Of a DNA stretch of 9,393 bases, positions 6,417-9,393 are shown piece by piece. The translations under genes were made by a program, and so were the position numbers. Within the stretch, counting starts at the first letter, position 1. Every line of letters begins with the position of its first letter. Origin of the DNA: a bacterium (GTDB lineage Bacteria; Pseudomonadota; Gammaproteobacteria; Berkiellales; Berkiellaceae); contig RFNU01000177.1 in NCBI GenBank assembly GCA_009927065.1, positions 1 through 9,393 on the forward strand, written 5' to 3'. Below the pieces are notes generated by a model that was given only the letters and a program-made list of their open reading frames with translations, ran no database searches and was not told the origin of the DNA.

Positions 6417-7364
6417 TTACCGCTCATCCAATAAAAGCATTGGTTGACTTTGACCAAACATAAGAAGCAAAAATGGAATAAGTGCAATACTAAAAATACC
6501 GAAGGAAAAACAAAGCATGATCAACATAGAGTAAGTTCTAGCTCCACGCTCAGAAGTAATAATTTCATCAACAATCTTCGCAGAAACATGATGAACAAGA
6601 TTTTCTATTTCATGCGCAGATTGTGATAGTGTAATTAATGGGCTATTGGGAGAATGATCTAAATCAATCATCATCTCGGCTAAGTTTTTAAAGTTATTAG
6701 CATAATCCGCAATCAGATCATAAAATATTTGCTTATCACCCTCTGGAAGAAAATCATCTTCATCTAAATCATCTAAAAAATTCTGCAAATAGGCTTTATA
6801 GCGTTCTAGATACTTTAATGATGGGCGCAGAAAAAAATTCTTTTCTGTTAAAGATAATTTCATAAGTGCATATTGATAATCATGCAACTTAACACGCACT
6901 GAAGGATCGTGATTTTCTAAATTCCAAACAAAAGAATCAATCTTTAAAAACCCATTTTTGACTTTACCACGCAGACCATGATCATAATCTAATCCTATTT
7001 TTGCGTAACAATCACAAACTTTCTCAAAATTCTTCTTATAACTTGTTAAGCTTTCATGAATTTTCAATAATGATTCTGATAGCTGCGGCTGATCGGCAAG
7101 AAGAGATCTTAAATACTCAGCATCTGAAACCAAAACTGTGGCGTTGGTCTCAAATTTCTTTAACTCATCCCAACTCAAGCGCGTCAAAAAGTTTTTTTCA
7201 TTTTTTCGCAATAATAAAACGTCTGCATCAAGTTTATAAGAATGGCTAATAGCGTCTTTTAAAATCGTCATTTGCATCAAATGTGACTCAAAAACTTTAG
7301 CCAGCATCATTAATAACGATGCTATAACAAAAAATATTAGAAGGAATTTGTGTCTGGTCGTCAT
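6417..7364 (-). CDS. Orphan membrane sensor with HBM-like domain, no signalling domain
   Basis: A 315-residue protein with an N-terminal hydrophobic helix (about 7-23), a helical extracytoplasmic domain of roughly 250 residues, and a second hydrophobic helix (about 279-303). It then ends after only about a dozen residues. The middle resembles the helical bimodular (HBM) ligand-binding domain of chemoreceptors and sensor kinases: two copies of the [R/T]-x-E-K-[N/D]-F-[L/F]-x-R motif (LRKNEKNFLTR, 52-62; LTEKNFFLR, 172-180) and IGLDYDHGLRGKV (123-135), like the family's GLdxxxGLxGelR. Characterised HBM domains include the TCA-acid receptor McpS and the TorS kinase. No HAMP, methyl-accepting or kinase domain follows, and hemC begins four bases downstream. 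No clear Shine-Dalgarno precedes the ATG. It may be a truncated receptor kept as a binding protein, or it may act through an unknown partner. The HBM call is by motif only. Confidence 0.75.
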   Translation of the reverse strand: MTTRHKFLLIFFVIASLLMMLAKVFESHLMQMTILKDAISHSYKLDADVLLLRKNEKNFLTRLSWDELKKFETNATVLVSDAEYLRSLLADQPQLSESLLKIHESLTSYKKNFEKVCDCYAKIGLDYDHGLRGKVKNGFLKIDSFVWNLENHDPSVRVKLHDYQYALMKLSLTEKNFFLRPSLKYLERYKAYLQNFLDDLDEDDFLPEGDKQIFYDLIADYANNFKNLAEMMIDLDHSPNSPLITLSQSAHEIENLVHHVSAKIVDEIITSERGARTYSMLIMLCFSFGIFSIALIPFLLLMFGQSQPMLLLDER

Positions 7365-7379
7365 AATATAAATTAAGAA

Positions 7380-7438
7380 AAGAATCTTTGCTTGGTTAAT
7401 ATTCTACTCTAAATAGTCTTTAAGAATCAAAGATTCTT
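7380..7438. repeat. Inverted repeat and palindrome around the sensor gene promoter
   Basis: AAGAATCTTTG at 7380-7390 is matched by its exact reverse complement at 7428-7438 (11 of 11, 37-base gap). The right arm is also part of a compact palindrome, AAGAATC-AAA-GATTCTT (7422-7438). The AAGAATC half-site thus occurs three times in 59 bp. The palindrome covers the -35 of the proposed sensor promoter and the left arm falls just downstream of its start point. That layout resembles a repressor operator pair. No run of T follows on either strand, so an intrinsic terminator is unlikely. Confidence 0.6.
7401..7430 (-). promoter_or_regulatory. Probable promoter of the sensor-hem gene run
   Basis: On the minus strand TTGATT (7430-7425) is followed after 18 bp by TAGAAT (7406-7401). 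Transcription would start near 7394, about 30 bases before the ATG at 7364. The -35 overlaps the AAGAATC palindrome. Since gaps downstream are short, this may drive the sensor gene, hemC, hemD and the genes after them. Confidence 0.5.
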
Positions 7439-7568
7439 GCTCTAATATTAATTGAATTAAATTTACTTGCTTCTTTTGTGATCATGATTATTTGCAAATC
7501 CGTTAACGTGACATAGTTCTGCACAACATTTCTTAGCCTGATGAAGATCCATTCTGTATTTTATTTAA

Positions 7569-8987
7569 TTAAAGCCAAAATGGTAACCCGAATATCATAA
7601 AAATTATTAGCATTATTGTTGAATGAAAAAAGCCTATTTTCCACCACTGTCTTAATGTCCAATACCCTGAACCATAAATAACTGTCCCCGTCCCCGTACC
7701 ATAGTGAGTCAAGCCAGCTGACAATGATGTTGAAAATGCTAATGCAAAGAGTAATGGTTGCATTTGAATGCCAGCATGTAATCCCACCATCATGAGAGGT
7801 TGAAATAGGGTAGTGATATGACTTGTTAAAGATGCAAAAAAATAATGTGCATAAAAATTAATTGCCATTAAAATCACAAGCAACAATAATGGATTTGCTT
7901 GTGGCATGTAATATCCAATTGAATGCGCAAACCATGAAATAAATCCATAATCCTTCATGGCTGACGATAATGTAAATAATACTGTTAACCAGATAAAAGT
8001 AGTCCATGCGTGTGAGTCAGAAGTAACGTCCTGCCATGTAAGAACTTCTGTTACTAACAACCCTGTTACTGCGATAATAGCAGCAGAAGTAGGATGAATA
8101 GAAAAATAAGGTCCAATAACCCAAGCCCCCAATAAAAATAAAAAGGTTAAGGCCATAATGAGTTCTTTTCTTGATATCGATCCTAATGATACATAAGCTG
8201 CATGTGATTTAGATTTAACATCTTCAACATGAGTGATATTTGTGTCTGATAAATACATCACGAGTGGAGGAGTAATGAGCAAGCAAATTATTCCCGGCAA
8301 AAATGCTGCTTTGCACCAGCTCACCCAGTCACCATCCAATCCAAACGTCGCTCCAATAGACGCTATCATCGGATTGCCAGCCATAGCTGTTAAAAACATA
8401 CTAGAACTAATCAAATTTGCTTGAAAACATCCGTATAATAAAAAAGCTGTTAAATGCCTTTGGTTTTTGTGTATCCCTACTGGCTTACCAAATATATTAT
8501 CGCCTAAAGAATGTGCTATCGGATAAATCAATCCACCACCTCTTGCTGTATTTGAAGGAATAAATGGGGCAATGAATACTTCTGCAAAAATAAGCGCATA
8601 CGATAATCGCAAGGGAGTTGATCCCAAACAAGCTGCCATGTATAAAGCTATGCGAGAGCCTAAACCAGAAACTACAAATCCTCTAGCGATAAAAAAGGCC
8701 ATCAGTACAAGCCATGACACTGGATAACTAAACTTCTCCAAACAAACATCGATAGTCAAAGTTCCTGTTACAAGAGAAAGAGATAAAGCGATAAAAGAGA
8801 CCACCCCCATATCGTAACTTTTCGATATAATAAGCGCCAATGTCACCAAAAAAATAATAAAGGATTGCCAACCTATTTGCTCAACACCTACAGGTGGTGG
8901 AGTTAACCATAAAATACAAGCTCCGATCGTGATGATGAGAAGATTATAAACGCTTGATGGGGACTCTTGTTTAGCTTTATGTGTCAT
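7569..8987 (-). CDS. DASS-family dicarboxylate carrier (2-oxoglutarate/malate type)
   Basis: A 472-residue inner-membrane transporter with about 12 hydrophobic segments, of the divalent anion:sodium symporter (DASS/CitT/SodiT1) family. Members of this branch move dicarboxylates such as 2-oxoglutarate, malate or succinate, often as exchangers. The length matches the family. The first SNT motif lies in FIPSNTARGGGLIYPI (142-157, SNT at 145-147). The second substrate/ion loop is FFASLTSHITTLF (383-395), followed by LTHYGTGTGTVIYGSGYW (426-443), typical of the plastid DiT1/SodiT1/CitT branch. The ATG at 8987 has no clear Shine-Dalgarno. A good promoter lies just upstream, and 204 bp separate it from the sensor gene on the same strand. 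Substrate and coupling (sodium symport or antiport) cannot be fixed from sequence. Confidence 0.93.
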   Translation of the reverse strand: MTHKAKQESPSSVYNLLIITIGACILWLTPPPVGVEQIGWQSFIIFLVTLALIISKSYDMGVVSFIALSLSLVTGTLTIDVCLEKFSYPVSWLVLMAFFIARGFVVSGLGSRIALYMAACLGSTPLRLSYALIFAEVFIAPFIPSNTARGGGLIYPIAHSLGDNIFGKPVGIHKNQRHLTAFLLYGCFQANLISSSMFLTAMAGNPMIASIGATFGLDGDWVSWCKAAFLPGIICLLITPPLVMYLSDTNITHVEDVKSKSHAAYVSLGSISRKELIMALTFLFLLGAWVIGPYFSIHPTSAAIIAVTGLLVTEVLTWQDVTSDSHAWTTFIWLTVLFTLSSAMKDYGFISWFAHSIGYYMPQANPLLLLVILMAINFYAHYFFASLTSHITTLFQPLMMVGLHAGIQMQPLLFALAFSTSLSAGLTHYGTGTGTVIYGSGYWTLRQWWKIGFFHSTIMLIIFMIFGLPFWL

Positions 8988-9019
8988 ATCGCATTGAATT
9001 CATGATCTACAGAATCTCT

Positions 9020-9048
9020 ATAATAGTTGATGCACCATCATCAAACAA
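9020..9048 (-). promoter_or_regulatory. Probable sigma70 promoter of the DASS carrier
   Basis: TTGTTT (9048-9043) and TATTAT (9025-9020) on the minus strand are spaced by exactly 17 bp. The predicted start near 9013 gives a leader of about 26 bases to the ATG at 8987. This is among the best-matched promoters in the window. It lies between the TnpB remnant and the carrier gene, which otherwise have nothing between them. Confidence 0.6.
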
Positions 9049-9081
9049 GCAGCAGTCATCATTGGCAAAATAGGCTATGGC

Positions 9082-9393
9082 TTAATAATATTTTAAAAAA
9101 CCATGGAATGCTGAGTTCAAATTCAACAAGGCTGCTAGTAAGGACTGACCGTTGACTTCATTGAGCCAAACAAACGCTGGATTTTTCGTTTTTGCCACAA
9201 GTTGTCGTTGGAGTTCAGATCGTGCGAGCGTTTTTTGGTTTGTTCGTCATGATAAATTTGGGCGCGTAATGCACAATTCTAGACATGACGCACACAACCA
9301 AAATGTTTTTTCAGCAACGTTTCTTGTTCTTAGTTAGGATAGAGGCGATAGCGATAGGCTTTGAGGTTTTGTTTTGTTTTTCGATCAGATTTT
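9082..9393 (-). pseudogene. Decayed TnpB (IS200/IS605 OrfB) N-terminal remnant
   Basis: Read on the minus strand, 9365 to about 9216 translates as LKAYRYRLYPN, stop, EQETLLKKHFGCVRHV, stop, NCALRAQIYHDEQTKK. This is the TnpB/OrfB N-terminus (family: KAYxYRxYPNxEQ, then FGCxRxVYNxAL) broken by TAA at 9332-9330 and TAG at 9281-9279. The match then continues in another frame from about 9228 as ARSELQRQL, FVWLNEVNGQSLLAALLNL, NSAFHGFLKYY, the next conserved TnpB block, up to the stop at 9084-9082. The frameshift lies at or near the A-run 9236-9231. Nothing further of the roughly 380-residue protein (RuvC domain, zinc finger) is seen leftward, so the gene is cut short there. Its 5' start may lie beyond the right edge. 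TnpB is the RNA-guided nuclease of these insertion sequences; this copy is dead. A partner tnpA is not in the window. Confidence 0.85.

Noticed and set aside
6413..6487. N-terminal extension of hemC up to 6487
   Set aside because: It lies inside the 3' end of the sensor gene, encodes residues unlike HemC, and the ATG at 6412 gives the usual protein length.
7422..7438. AAGAATC-AAA-GATTCTT as an intrinsic terminator
   Set aside because: The stem is AT-rich and no T-run follows on either strand; its overlap with a promoter fits an operator better.
9152..9337. Plus-strand open frame of 61 codons at the right end
   Set aside because: It is the antisense shadow of the TnpB remnant, whose minus-strand homology explains the sequence.

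Overview
The window comes from an AT-rich gammaproteobacterial chromosome and is mostly core genes. The block spoT-rpoZ-gmk facing rph, the block hemC-hemD-hemX-hemY, and a 2-oxoglutarate/malate-type DASS transporter together suggest a low-GC, possibly host-associated lineage such as the Legionellales. That placement is an inference from gene order and composition only.

Layout. Positions 1-1235 hold a minus-strand nucleotide/stringent-response operon, transcribed gmk, rpoZ, spoT. The spoT gene is cut by the left edge, and all three genes appear to begin with GTG. Positions 1236-1421 are a divergent promoter region. RNase PH (rph, 1422-2144) is the only plus-strand gene, and its 3' end overlaps hemY by 18 bp tail to tail. 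Positions 2127-7364 are a tight minus-strand run, transcribed as: an orphan membrane sensor with an HBM-like extracytoplasmic domain, hemC, hemD, an unrecognised 311-residue helical protein, hemX-like, hemY-like. Positions 7365-7568 are intergenic and carry an inverted repeat over the likely sensor promoter. A DASS-family dicarboxylate carrier follows at 7569-8987 (minus), with a good sigma70-like promoter just upstream. The right edge (about 9082-9393) holds the decayed 5' part of a TnpB/IS605 OrfB gene, with two in-frame stops and a frameshift.

How the parts work together. Gmk makes GDP, while SpoT makes and degrades (p)ppGpp, which in many bacteria acts on RNA polymerase partly through omega (RpoZ). 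HemC and HemD convert porphobilinogen to uroporphyrinogen III, the branch point to haem, sirohaem and cobalamin. HemX and HemY are the poorly understood membrane proteins that usually follow them.

The least ordinary points are: (1) a two-helix HBM receptor with no HAMP or signalling domain at the head of the hem operon and next to a dicarboxylate carrier, notable because characterised HBM domains include sensors of TCA-cycle acids; (2) an unknown soluble gene between hemD and hemX; (3) a palindrome over the sensor promoter; (4) the TnpB fossil. I see no CRISPR array, tRNA, rRNA, riboswitch or intact mobile element. I do not see a clear new multi-gene system; the HBM sensor is the best candidate for something undescribed.
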